A DNA stretch of 64,000 nt. It comes from Pseudisothecium myosuroides (Eukaryota; Streptophyta; Bryopsida; Hypnales; Lembophyllaceae). The notes beneath the pieces were generated by a model. It was not told where the DNA came from, did not search any database, and saw only the letters and a program-made list of their open reading frames with translations. A program made the translations under genes and the position numbers. The DNA lies in contig OX637297.1 of NCBI GenBank assembly GCA_951799445.1, forward strand, positions 10,540,001-10,604,000. Reading direction: 5' to 3'. This document shows, piece by piece, positions 10,916 through 23,097 of this stretch (position 1 is its first letter; every line of letters begins with the position of its first letter).

Positions 10916-11576
10916 CGCGCTCAAAAGTGTTGTCACTCACCCTAAATCAAAACCTTGCACAGTCCCTCAGAAAGCTGAAGCTACAACATCCTTCAAACTA
11001 GCGCCAGTCCTTTTCCTCTCTACCGGATCTAGAAACTGAGACCTCTCTCTCTCTTCACAACCTTACGCACTACCAAATCACTATGAGCGCTCCAGAGATT
11101 TTCTCAACTCCAAAATGAGAAATGAGAGTGGGAGCCCCACCCCCTAGGTCTTTTGCCAAAGTCCGTTCCCAGCCGTTTAGAGTAGCCGTTTCTGCTGGAA
11201 TCCCGAAAGATTGTGACCGTTAAATGGTCATTCCTAATTCCCGGTAGAGCCGTTGGATCTCAGGATTGCCTTGCTGGCTTCCGGTAGGTCCGCAGGTAAC
11301 CTCCGATATGTATCTGCACCTAGCCCCGGTATTTCGAGCAATTTCCAAGTGGTTTCTCGGATCACAATCCGGTTCCGATTTCCAGTAAAAATAGGAAATT
11401 TTAATTTCCGTTTGTAACCGATTTATCTATTAACCACTACTTCCATCATAAAGGAATCATAATTTTGGTAAAACTCGTACTTTACCCTTACAAAAAGCTA
11501 AAATTTTTACCAATACCAACTACTTCCTCTAAATTTCTAAGTAACTAGACCTATCCTCATTTTCCTGGTTCCCACA

Positions 11577-14205
11577 CATACAGATGGAAATTGAACTCAA
11601 ATCAAGTTGATTGAGAGGCAGAGAGTCATAGGGATTAACCTGGAGAAATACCAGTCATAAGGCCCTGTGACTGCTCCGCCTCCAGACCCTCAAGATCTCG
11701 GTCATCTCGCAACTGACGGTTGCACTAGAAGAAACCATAGTTTGTCGTGATACTATCATTTACATGTGCTTATATATTTTAAAACATTAAAAGTAGTAAA
11801 CAACGATGTCATCTAAAATCCCTTATAAAGCTATAATTGACATGTGAAAAATAGATATGAATTAGGAAAAACAGCATGGTGTTCTAGTTGTTCTGGAGAA
11901 ACATCAGTTGCTATGGCCTGTTTTGCGTCCGATCAAGGTAGACGTCAAACAGCCACGTCACTGCCACGATGGAAGAGACTGACACGTGGAGGCCTTGTTA
12001 GCCTTTTTTGTGCATCCTCCTCCTCAGTCATCCAATGAATGTAATTGCACGTTGTTTATTTGGACTGCGCTGAGACGTCTGTTTTTTATTCTTTATTGTG
12101 ATCATATCGTCATTCTGTCTAGTGTGACTCCGCCTACACTGACGTCGTCACTTGCATCCATGCACATTCATTCAATTGGAAGCTCTGTTTGCCATCACGG
12201 ACAAATATTACGTGTTGCCCCGCCGGGTCGATGGATTCAACGTCACCTGCTCCCTCTTCGATTGCCTGTTATTCTTGTCATGGTCCTGTCAGATGTCATG
12301 TTTCACTTATGTTGAACATACAGTGCATCAGGACAGCATCTTTCAGTTATGATTCTTGACACCTTCTGGAATCGATAGTGCAAGATTTTGTAATAGAGCG
12401 TCAACTCTTCCAACTCTCCAAATACCGTGAATGGGATGGAACGTCCTGTGCAAGTTCGCCTGCTAAGCCAAATATGGAGCAAAAAATGATCAGACGTGCA
12501 TTACCGAATCCTGTCCACAAGGATTTGTCATCACCAATGATGACGGACACACTACTGAATGTTGCATGTTCTCAGTGCAGGTTGAATTTGTCGTCTTTTT
12601 CAATTACAAATCACGAAAATGTTGCTGGAGTTAACATAATTTTACAATTGCTCATTTTTCCTATGATTACTGACCAATTTTACAAAACGTCATTGACAGC
12701 TGCAGTCCCCATCATTGCAGACATGAACGTCAATGACAACTACGGCCACACTATGTTTCTTAGTGTTTCAAAAAAGACTTTCATGCTTTGCATTAACATC
12801 TCGTCATATAGCAATACGAAGTCCTTGTAGCGGTGAAACGAAGCGGCCTGCTAGCCCACTCGTCAACTAAACTGGACATGGAATCTCCAACGTCTGATCT
12901 CCCAAACATGAAAATGAACAACTCATGAACACATGACGTTCAAGAAGAAGAAAGCTCCTCCTCCGACGGTCCCTTGATCAAGGATGACTTCCTTTGCCCT
13001 GCTATGCAAATGTGATCAGTGGTGGACCCCAAGGTTAACATTTGAAGAGGACAACAAGTAACTTCAAATTTTCAGATGTACTGTGTAACAAACAAGCACT
13101 ATTTGAAGAAAAAGGAATCTACAAACGAACAGTTTCTGTACAAATTGTGCATGAAACAACACTTTTTTCCAAAAAACATTTTTACAATACCAAAATTCGG
13201 TGCTTTTTAGTCCGCACTCCCTTTCAAGCATACATACTTGCTAAAACAATACAGTCCTGTGCTTCCATACTATACTACACGGAAAGTATGTCATCTCCGC
13301 CATGTGTTAACCTTCGTCGACTGAAAAAGAGATACTACTAATTTACAGTACACTTGACAGTTCTATGAAGCTCCTTCGCAGACGCCAAATCATGAACGCT
13401 GTCCTCTGAGAACCTCCGAGCCAATGAGAAGTCGCACCATCTGCAAGCACAAATTCTGGAAAGATGAGAATTGCGGTTCTCCCTTACTAATTATGTCAAA
13501 TGTTTTTCTGGATCAAATCAGACTTGGTATTCAATTAGAATTGAAGACTTTCACGCTTAAACTCTTGTTCAACTATACATGACTTGCTCTCTTTCCCTAC
13601 CATTCGGTTAACAAAATTTGTGATTATCAAATTTCAATGACACTGCAAAACATGGTTTGTACAAGCATGGATTTCATTCACATTACTCATATGTGTTCTC
13701 ACCGTCTGCTACAACTGCCATGGCTTCACTTCTTCTTCATCGGCGTCTCCTATTTTTTGGCACTTGCGGCTTGCGGAAAAAATGAAAGACTTCTCAATCT
13801 CGGTTCCAATAATTATAAGCGTAGAAAAAGCAGTCACTGAGTTCCACTCAACCAAAGCAGACATTACTTGTGGAAGACCAAACAAAGAAAACAAAACTAC
13901 GCATCACATAGTACTAGACATTTTCCTGCAAATGCAAGTACCTTTGAGAGATGCGGACCAGCTTCTAAAGAGGACCCTAGCTTCACTGCTGCAGTCTTCG
14001 CAGTCCTCAAAGATGCACCATTCAAAGCGGCCTTCTCTGGATTGAGTTTCACCACATGTCGCCTCTGCCATTGAGTATAGTCAACGATCGCTTCCTCCTG
14101 CTATAGTGTTTTTTTGTTTTTTTTAAACGACTTCTAAAATTGTACAAAGACTCGGCTTCTCTCTGACTCTGATATGCCTAATTTTTTTTGCAAAAAGAAC
14201 TTAAA
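11577..14205. other. No gene recognised
   Basis: About 2.6 kb without a convincing gene. The longest plus frame (12378-12830) has no family signature and contains no recognisable motif. GACGTCA and CACGTCACTG-like stretches occur near 11940-12150. The right end may contain 3' untranslated sequence or further exons of the minus-strand gene that ends at 14206. Confidence 0.4.
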
Positions 14206-16105
14206 TTATACCTCGTCGTCGTCTGACTGAATCGTTTCCTGTCGAATGTCTTTATCCACTTCTCCTTGCGGTCCGGGTTCCACCACCTCAGCAACCAGAA
14301 CGTCATCTTCAAATTGCTCACCATGAGATCCTAGAACCACTGTTTCTCCAGATTTAACGGCCTCCTGAAATCCTTCAGGGTCACCATCGTTGTTGAGCAA
14401 ACCGTTGAGGAAGTCTTCCACATTCCCGTCAAGGCCTCCCTCCTCCGTCGGTCCATTGTTGGCAACGTGCTTTGCAAACTCTGCAGTTATATCGTCAGAT
14501 TCCAAAAAAATTGGACCGCCAATTTCCACTGTATCAGGAATTCTCGAATGAGTTGCAACCAACCCCGCCCCTCCTTGAGCCCATGACTTGGCCATGCCGG
14601 CTGTGCAAATACCTGCTGCAAAATGTGAATGGGGAACTGCTGCCTGAGACGAAATTAAAGACTTCAACATCTCCTCCATGCATTCATGCGACTCTCCGAT
14701 TTTTTCTTCAAGTCGTAAAACGTTCCCCTCCATATCGACAACATGTGTGCAAACATCCTCCATGTCCGCTCCTCTTGAAAGCGCCGATTTCCTTTTCTCC
14801 AATTGCTGGCAACTGTATTCTCTGGCGACCTCATCTGTGATCTCGGTTTGATATGGCTTTCTGTTGTGCTCCAGCGTCTGCAAGCACAAGCAAGAAAGTA
14901 ATTTCTGCACTTCGAATTCATGGCCACGAGTTCAACAGCTAATACTAAACTTCTTGCTTCTCATGTTCCTTGCATGACAACAACGTCAACTTCCAGGAAC
15001 TGGTGATCTCGACTCACACAATGGCTACAACCCCTCACACGAAGTGTCTGGACAGCTAACAAACGCAATCTTCTAAGATATGTCACCCAACAGGGCGATT
15101 ATATCAATGAACTCTACCAGACTTACTAGCTTCTGCTTCACATGAGACAGACATCCAAGCACATTCCACCTCGCAAGACCTCCACGGTTGCACATGAGAA
15201 AGACAGTTCTGACACTAGACTATGATGTGGTTATGCTCTTCTTGCTTTCGGAAGTGCATCTGCTCTCAACCAAATTCACTAATTGGAACCGACTGACATC
15301 TGAACCACCCACCCACTCATCATGCCAAATGGAAATAATTGAAGTCCTTTCAAATATAACTCACCAATTTCACAATTGCATCTCTTTCTATGACCTTCAA
15401 TTGAGCCATCTTGGATCCCTTCCTTTGCGATATAGACCGCATGTGCTTTGATGTTATCTGTGACTCTTCCGTATTCCGTCGCCTGACCAACGTGTTCCAC
15501 TGCTCTTGGGTTACGTCCGCAGGTTTCAGCTGCCCCGCATCTATCAGCGTGTTCAATCTCCATCGTGTAGTTATAAGAACCTTCGTGCAGATGGGACCAA
15601 CCCATCTCTCACTCAACTTGAAAGAATGTCCCAGCATATTCCACTCTATAAACGCACAAGATGCAGCATAGCATTCATATAACTTTTTTCCCTATAGTTC
15701 ACATGCTGCATTCTGAGATTCACGAAAATGGAAGCACGCTTCATTTTCAACATTAGACGTGTTCGAGGCCAGAACATGACATTTTATTCAGAAACTTCTA
15801 TTTAAACAATGCGGTGTCATTCGTTTACCTTTGTACAAACGATGAAAGAGCTGCGTCCTGAGGGGACCAAGTTGCGATTCCTAGTTTGAAGTGGGGTCCA
15901 AACTCTTGGCATACTTCTTGATGTTGTCGGAAAGGCACTCCTTCATGTTTACCCATGGCAAGCAGTTCACATCCAAGGTGACAGGCTTCTTCATAATCTT
16001 TCGACGTTGTCGACCATGTCCCTGGTCACGGTCAAATTGGTTGCCGGAATCGTCACTTCCGTCTCTTGCATCACTCTCTGCCCCAGTGTTGCCTCCCGCA
16101 CTGCG
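14206..16105 (-). CDS. Multi-exon plant En/Spm (Ptta)-like transposon protein
   Basis: Exons inferred on the minus strand. Exon about 16105-15884 follows an acceptor (ATGCGCAG) and encodes a hydrophilic stretch ending WVNMKECLSDNIKKYAKSL. Exon 15645-15365 (acceptor TTTATAG, donor GTGAGT) encodes RWVGPICTKVLITTRWRL and a WNTLVRRRNTEESQ segment. Exon 14880-14206 (acceptor TGCTTGCAG) encodes a helical EEKIGESHECMEEMLKSL part and an acidic tail ending DDDEV. The last two exons join in phase 0 and have no stops. The W..LV..R.T.E pattern followed by basic residues resembles the plant Ptta/En/Spm 'Transposase_24' domain, which is the ORF1-type protein of CACTA elements; this match is by eye. The donor of the first listed exon is not certain, because its frame meets a TAG at about 15887 before a good GT. 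Confidence 0.5.
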
Positions 16106-16875
16106 CATAGAACATTTAATGGAGTAAAAATCAGTGACCTCTGAGTTCTTCTGTAAGGACGCGTCAACATCGCTATTTACAAAGACTCGAGACTGTCACA
16201 TGCAAAATAACCATGAATGTGCCTTACCAATTTAGCTGAGTCACAGAAGACTGATAACTGCTTCACAACTTATGCATGAAACACGTAGTGGGGGAAAAAC
16301 CCAAAAATAATGCTGCACATAGTCCAATCACTAATTCTGCATGTAGTGTTGAACTCCTGACAATGTGGAGGAACATTCATCATGACGGAAGATGCACGCA
16401 AAGCAGTTTACAGTAGTTTACAAGTCAATTTCAAAGAGAATTCTGTGCTCTGGCGCCCCAAGTAGATTAGAACTTACAACGATTCACTGAATTCACTGAA
16501 ATCATGCTCAAAAACCAAGCAAACTGAGTGACTACCGCTAGAGTTGTCCTGCACAATCTTCCCAAAAATCAGTGCATGTCGTCATACCTAACTTTGCACT
16601 GAACGACTCATTCACTGTCACGGAGAGCGACCTTAGACATTGACAACGAGGAGTGGCCACAAACTTCAACTTCCTTCCATGCAGTCATTTATAGAATTTA
16701 TGTTTACAAACATCATACTTGACAGTCACCCTTGGACATGAACATCCCCGACTGTCATCAACGTCTCTGTGAATTTTTTTGGACAATTCCTTGACATTGT
16801 CAAGCAGGACAAGAGAGTGCAACAGTCATGGTGTGTAAGATGAAGATGTCACTCAAAAATGGAGTCCAGCTTTAC

Positions 16876-16990
16876 CTCCAGTCCTTGTCGTCCTCAGATT
16901 CCTCCTCCGCTGAGGAGTCTGAATTCTCCTTCTCGGTGACCTTCTTCTTCTTCACAAGTGGAGTTATCTCAATGCCATATTTAACTAGTT
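16876..16990 (-). CDS. Possible upstream exon, Lys-rich then acidic
   Basis: Minus-strand frame reading YGIEITPLVKKKKVTEKENS then DSSAEEESEDDKDW, ending at a GTAAAG donor at about 16876. The basic-then-acidic pattern is typical of a nuclear protein linker. It lies about 800 bases upstream of the En/Spm-like exons on the same strand and could be an earlier exon of that gene. Frame continuity cannot be tested because the intervening exons are not clear. Confidence 0.35.
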
Positions 16991-18328
16991 TTGGACTATT
17001 GAAAGTGCAAAAGTAATAAATGCAGAAATCCCCCGTTGGCTATTGATCGGTGGATCTCCAGCTATAATGTAGAATTTACGCTCCTATAAGGTGCTGTAGG
17101 GAGTCTACTTCTAGAGCTTAGAAATCTAGCTACAGAAAGTATCAAGATATCCCACGGTTTGAGGTGAAACCTTTATCTTCCCATCGGAAGTAATAGTTCA
17201 TAGTTTCAGTGTTAAAGATAAGTTAATGTAATTCCCTCAAATGAATCTATGGCTGTGCTAAAGTTATCATACTAGCATCGTGGAACTCTTGATGAATGTG
17301 GAGCACGTGTGTCAACTTCCCTTAATACACGTATGACTCCAAGATGGTATTTGCTAATGTATTGAATTATGTAAAATGTTGAAGTTTATGAATTTCCACA
17401 CTATATAATAGTGGGAGAAACATACCTAAAAGCATCCATTCAAAAACATATCACCTATAAGACTTATAGGTTTCCTACACACTGAGAGCCCAAGTAGCCC
17501 AAGAGGTGAATGGAAGCACATGAAAGTGATTATGAGAAAACAGATCTACTTCGAATTACAAAGTGCATGCTACCTCTTGGAATTGGGGATAGAGGGCGAA
17601 GTCTCATCTAGATATCTCTTGATGGGGTGCTAACATCGTCAGGCAAGTGTGGACATCTGCATGATCACGGAAATGAATGCCAGCAATAAATCAATGCGTC
17701 TTATGCCCTTATTTAATTCTTGGCTGGAGAGAGTGTAGATAAACAATACCTAGTAGTCCATATTAAAGTACTTCAGTGGTTGCATATTTTAGAACAATTA
17801 GCACAGATGACCACAAATACAGGAGTTACTAAAGGAGTGATGAAAGAAATCAAGAGTCATAATCATAATATTACATTCAACAGAACTGTCCTGCACCATT
17901 GTAAATAGCCCTGAAGAAATCAAGTGCAACACAAGCAAGAATGAACAAGCCAAGCAAGCCTGAGCATGAACTACAACTGTGACATCAAAATCGGTGGTTG
18001 TCATGATAGAATAGGAGTGACATCAAATATCGGACTTCATTTCAAAAATTCACAGATTCCATATACGACAACTTGAACAACCTACTCTGATAGTTAAACT
18101 AAGAATTGTATACAGAACCATGTACAATGATACCAACTTTTGCCAATCAGTGAGGATTGACAAGGCATCATGACATCTCACGATCACGATGACCCGGATA
18201 CAATACTACATCAAGGGTCCGCCTCGTTGGACCTATTCAAATTTACTAAGGCAGCCTCTCTACATTTCTTAGTAATACTCTGTGACTTTGGATTCACTCT
18301 CCGAGACCAATTAGCGTACACTACAGCA
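16991..18328. other. No gene recognised; one palindrome near each end
   Basis: AT-rich DNA without a convincing coding frame. It carries one degenerate palindrome CATCTAGATATCTCTTGATG near 17606 and one near 18167 (CATCATGACATCTCACGATC), members of the dispersed palindrome family described for 30262-31223. Confidence 0.4.
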
Positions 18329-21300
18329 TCAACGTCCATCTAGAGGGGGGGGGCGGTCTTCAACAACCCATTTTCCGTACCAGCAATTACGGTACCTCAA
18401 TGCCAATGTAGTTTCTAAATTATCCGGTTGCCAATACTGTATTAAGAACTTCCCCTTGTTCTCATCTCTTGCCAATCTGCATATGGTAGACAATGCTCTT
18501 CCTTGCCAAACAGCACAAATATTAAGGTTTTCAGGTCTGACAAGAACCCATGAACTTGGGCGGATGTCAAGCCAAGGATTGAAGCTTTCTAATGGTGCTT
18601 CATTTGCAGAGCCGCAATAAGGTTCCGGTTCCTCTTCCTCCGGAATGACATCGAGCGGATTGACCCTCGCCCCTGGGCCGGATACATTATTATGTACCAC
18701 CCTCCAATCATGTTGTGGCCAAAAGCCTTCTTGCAATTCAGCAGGACACTCCGGGAGTGGTTCCTTCAGCTCACCCAGCACACGTTTCCAATAATCGACG
18801 TATGGACCAAATGTAGTTGCGAATCCCTCGCATTTGGACATTCCGTTTTGCCAAAACTGAATATACTTCTCTAGTCCTACCATCATGAAACCCTTGTTCA
18901 AGGTAGCTTTCCTTGCCACTTCAAGAGCCTTTTCTTGATTTTGCATTGATGCTTGGGGGACTTCGCTGCCCCACATGGGCTTGAATGGAACAGGCTTAGG
19001 AAAACCGGAAGGGAGTGTCGGCCGACCATTGCCGTCTGTCTTTTACAGGGTTTGGGAAGATTTATTGGACGGCAGCCACTTCGAATCAACTGCTGACCTT
19101 TTGAAGTTCATAACAGGGATCCCGTTGTTGTCCATGTAGAACCTGAAAAGGTGCATCTCCCCCAACCCAATCAATTTCTGCCCGCGATCGCACTGGTAAC
19201 CCTTCACAAACGACTTGAAATCCTCCACCTCTTGTATGAACTCCGGCATAAATGGCAATTCTTGGGACTGCATGAAGGCTTTCATGAGATCAGCCATGAC
19301 AAAATTGTTCTTCGTCTTCAGTGCCTTAGACAGGTGGCTGAAATATGCATCAATGTCCTCATGAGTGTGTTCGACCAGTAGAAATCCAACCTGAATTTCC
19401 TTGAAGACACCTCGTGCAGTGAGCAAGGACAAGAACGCCATTAGATATTTGTTCTTGTTATCCTTCGCAGAGTTGTCAAGCTGAAGATACAGATTCTTCG
19501 AAAGGGTGACGGATCCAATCCGAGCTTCTGGATCAGTGAGCTTCAAGATGTCTATACACCTAGACTTTCCTCTAAGTAGAGCCTCGAACATTGGGTTAGC
19601 CGGCGGATAGGGAAAAATGTCTCCCGTCTCTCGAATCGGTGCACCCTCTAATCAGCGAAACAATCTCGTCAATGACGAGATTGTAAAGTTTGAATCTCCA
19701 GGCCAGCAAGACGGAGCATAGTGGGCATATGCACAATCACCGTGACCATGAGCTACCATTCCAGTAACGCTCATTGGAAGTTGACCCAGCCCTGCCGTGG
19801 CCTTTGTTGTCACCCGCATTCTTGGAAGAGCTGTTTGCGATGTATCCATCTTGTCGTGAATGATGCATAAAATTTCCTTCGGGTTTCATTTCGATTCCTC
19901 ACGCCAGGAGGCGTACAGACAACGGCATGATGCTTGATGATTGAGATGTCGAGTTCACTGTTTCATGAACTCCACGTACTCCGGGCTCCCTTTCGATGAC
20001 TTTAGCAGGAACTGTTGGTATTGGTCGCACAAAGTACATTTCGCAAAGGAACTTCCAACAGGCTTTATGGAGACATTATTGAAGTGCTCCTTCTTAAGTC
20101 TACTAATAGTTGACTGGCTGACGGTGGGGAGCCCGTAATCCGCATTCAACTGCAAAAAAATGTAAACATTGATTAAGCAAAGACCACAAAAATATAGAAC
20201 TTCTAGCGATTGAAAAACACTTGAACATTTGATGAATGACAGAAGGAAGAAGGCATCGTGATATATCATGATGATAGAATCAATGAAGAGATGTCATGGA
20301 GATTAAACCAGACAAGAATGATGTAATATAATACCTCATTTGTTTCAAGTTGAACCTGCTTCCAGTTGTTTCCAGCAGGCAAGAACTTGACAGTGTCCTG
20401 TCTCCCGTTTCCTATGCCGCGCATTTGGTGTGGCATCTGGTCAACATTTTCATCAATGATTGCTCTCATAGTGCCAGTGGCTTGAACTGTTCCAATCCTG
20501 GGGCGCTTAACCCCTTTGTTTCCATGTGTCCCGGATTACCTACCTTCCTTATATTTTTCTATGTAATTATGGTATGTGGACTTCGGAATTCCGTGAATTA
20601 TATACCAAGCCGTGCCACAAACTTCAGAACCTTCCAGTGTGACAAATTTCCGCTTCCGAGTCCCGTCCAAGCGGTGCAGTTGTCCGTCGACAGAAATTCC
20701 GTATTCGCGCCGGTCATCAAAGGATTTCAAGTAGAACTTCTGTCTGACAAGTAGTGTCTTGTCATGAGGAAAAAATTGGCAACACCGACTTCCGCAACAC
20801 TTTTCGGAACTGACCTTCCGGATTTCCTCTTCCGCTATTTTTCGGACGTACTGTGAATCCTTCTCGTGAAGACTAGGCTTCCGAACAATGAAGCGGTTAG
20901 GGGCCTTCATTTTCCCACCAAGATAAGCGAGCGGGTCCTCAACAACGGGAATAGCTGCAAAATGGTTCAAGGTTTCTTTCAATGATCGGCCGTTGGGGAA
21001 CCAGGAGTCCGACAAGGGCCACCGAGCATGAGTCATAATGTCTTCAGAATTCCCCACAAATATGTCCAAGACAGTAACACCAATGCACTCATCACCAAGT
21101 GTTTCATCTTGGAAATGATCATCCGGCCTCCAACAGTTTATGCGCCCCGACTAGAGAAGCACACTTGAAGAGTCCTTCCGATGCACCTCAAGCCCAGACC
21201 ACGATTCCTGACGAATAAAAGAAGATGTATTCAGGGGCACATGCTCTTCCACCTACTTCACAGCATTTGCGGCTCTCCATAGTATTGTCCGGTCAAGCAC

Positions 21301-21633
21301 ATTCGACAGCGTTCAAAAACCCCTTTGTCCCGTGTTCAGGCGCAGACCACGAGCCACCTCAATGAGACAACGAGGCCTCAACAGAACGAAAAACCATGGC
21401 TCAACCGGAATGGCCACACCAAGTCACTGCCCCTTCGGACGAACCTCTACAATACAACCTTCTCCTACTTCTCCGAATCCAGGAACAAAGAGCTTCACTA
21501 AATCGCCCTTGTCAAATGGAGACGATCCAGCAGTGGATTCCTGTGAATCATTCTCGGATCCACCTACATTTCCGTATGGGATAATCGCATCATCGACAGA
21601 ATGTGTGCTTGAATCCATTACGGGCGTCCCCAT
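18329..21633 (-). pseudogene. DUF7869-type gene, two exons, nine in-frame stops
   Basis: One gene on the minus strand. Exon 1 (21633-20335) includes a Cys cluster (CCGSRCCQFF), a basic segment and the motif VCGTAWYIIHGIPKSTYHNY. Intron 20334-20150 (185 bp, GTATTA...TTGCAG) is in phase 0. Exon 2 (20149-18329) has CTLCDQYQQFL, then a DUF7869-like core with QLDNSAKDNKNKYLMAFLSL and GFLLVEHTHEDIDAYFSHLS, and a C-terminal tail. Proteins of this architecture are multi-copy in plants, algae, oomycetes and some animals and look mobile; the Asp/Asn/His residues of the core suggest an RNase H-like nuclease fold, but activity is unproven. Stops (TGA, TAG or TAA) interrupt the frame at 21424, 20536, 19652, 19043 and five other sites, yet no frameshift separates the parts and the splice sites survive. 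Start is the first ATG of the open frame. Confidence 0.8.
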
Positions 21634-22015
21634 CTCTGCTCAGTCAAGATCATGATATATCACGGTGCTCAGATCTTCTGCGAACAACAGAGGGCAATAT
21701 AGATTTAGGAGAGTCGTGGTATGAACACCGTTCCCTTGACAGATCTCATCATTAATCAAAATGTACCATGGCCTTCGTCCCGACATTAGACCGCTCTATG
21801 CCATATAATCTTCAAACAAGACAGCAGTCTAGTATTCAGATGAACGAAGTAAATGAATTGAATCAAAATTTAGTAACGGAAACACTACAAACGAACATCT
21901 CCGTAATGAACAGTCACCGTTCATTTCCGCGCACTCCGATTACAAGACAGGAACCCAACCGCAAAGGACTTGGAAGCTGTCCATAAAAGCTAATCCCCGA
22001 ATTTGCTAATAAAGC

Positions 22016-22251
22016 GACCGTGATATATCACGATGCCTTCAGGAAGAGTTCCTCCAAAGGTTGCAGGGTACGAATAGACAAACTAGGGACCGTGACATCT
22101 CACGGTGTACACATTGCAAGACCTTTTCATAAAGACATCATGGGATCTCACGATCTTAACACCGTGAGATCTCACGGTGACGACACGGTGACCTCTGTTC
22201 ATGCATGTTCCCGGAGCTATCTCGACGAAAACATCATGAGATATCACGATG
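22016..22251. repeat. Cluster of five dispersed palindromes
   Basis: Within 236 bases there are five copies of the GTGA(T/G)AT(A/C)TCAC-type palindrome: at about 22016, 22089, 22137, 22161 (ACCGTGAGATCTCACGGT, perfect) and 22232. The sequence between them is not repeated, so this is not a tandem satellite. The cluster lies upstream of the DUF7869-type gene, which is transcribed leftward from about 21633; a further copy sits at 21649. Confidence 0.8.
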
Positions 22252-22475
22252 GCTGTATCGGATCCACACGTGCCACCGTATTTCGTCTTCGATACGTAGG
22301 ATTGGTCGATACGCATATTATACGGGTTTAGGACAGCCTACTAGAACGTTTGCATCCAGCACTGACATGCATAGACGTCTTACAGTATCCTTGCTTTGAC
22401 CGACCTCAAATAGAAACATGAACCCCGGTACGAGCCAATCATCTGGTGTGTGGAAGAACCGACTGCGCCAAGTTG

Positions 22476-22483
22476 TATATAAA
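22476..22483 (+). promoter_or_regulatory. TATA-like box upstream of MITE copy 2
   Basis: TATATAAA preceded by a CCAAT motif (GCCAATCAT at about 22434) gives the layout of a plus-strand core promoter. Its downstream gene, if any, has been displaced by the MITE that starts at 22527. MITE copy 1 also lies close to a TATATAAA box. Confidence 0.35.
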
Positions 22484-22526
22484 GACCCCTGTGCTACCCA
22501 TCAGAATGTGAATGTGCACATCATGA

Positions 22527-23089
22527 CTCGGGGGGGGCACCTAGTATTTTACTACAAACCACGTGCGAACAAGTGGTTTCTAGTGAACTATAATTTCAAC
22601 TTAAAATTTTGAGGGTTGCTTAATAATGACTATAGGTTTCTATTGCCAAAATTTCAAACTAAAATAATAGTTGAAATGATTTGTACAAGAGGTTGAAAAT
22701 GGCCTAAAACGGCATGCTTTTCAACTCAAATATTTATAGAGATCACATTTAGATGACCATTGCATCAATACTCAACTCAAAATGAACTTTCAATAGAGAG
22801 CTATTTTTAGGAATTTTTTGTTCATTTTTTAGACAATCTTTTAGGATATAATATAGGTGTGTAAAAGTTATTTTTCAGTTGTACAGTGTATCTAATTACT
22901 TCAAAAATTTGTAACTAATTATCATTAACAAATAAAAATATCAATAATTCAAAACATAAACTTTTGAAGTAGGAAAATCTAGTCATATTTTTTTATTTCA
23001 TTTTATTTAAATTTTAGGATATAATATAGGGGGTCCAAAGTTTTGTTCGCACGTGTTTTCTAATGGACAATCTAAGTGACCCCCCCGAG
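22527..23089 (-). mobile_element. MITE copy 2, 8-bp TSD CATCATGA
   Basis: A 563-bp inverted copy of the element at 3516-4079, nearly identical over its whole length. The flanks carry a perfect 8-bp duplication CATCATGA (22519-22526 and 23090-23097). The two copies have different duplications, so they are independent insertions. The target sequence CATCATGA is the left arm of one form of the dispersed palindrome. Confidence 0.93.
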
Positions 23090-23097
23090 CATCATGA

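Larger units (their letters stand above)
8900..11576 (-). mobile_element. Decayed LTR (element D), minus strand, 3' end truncated
   Basis: On the minus strand the element begins TGTGGGAACC at 11576, matching the TGTGGGAG start of the LTRs at 31224 and 60768. It continues through about 660 bases of leader into an ORF homologous to the LTR-borne ORFs of those elements, and ends a little after the ORF stop. The roughly 1.1 kb that follow the ORF in the complete LTR are missing or too diverged to see, so the left border (about 8740-8960) is uncertain. I found no target-site duplication, as expected for a truncated copy. There is no sign of gag or pol beside it. Confidence 0.7.

Noticed and set aside
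12378..12830. 150-residue plus-strand frame
   Set aside because: No recognisable motif, no splice or promoter context, and the surrounding DNA has no other coding signal.
22519..23097. MITE copies as the two LTR-like ends of one 19-kb element
   Set aside because: Each copy has its own different 8-bp duplication, so they are independent insertions.
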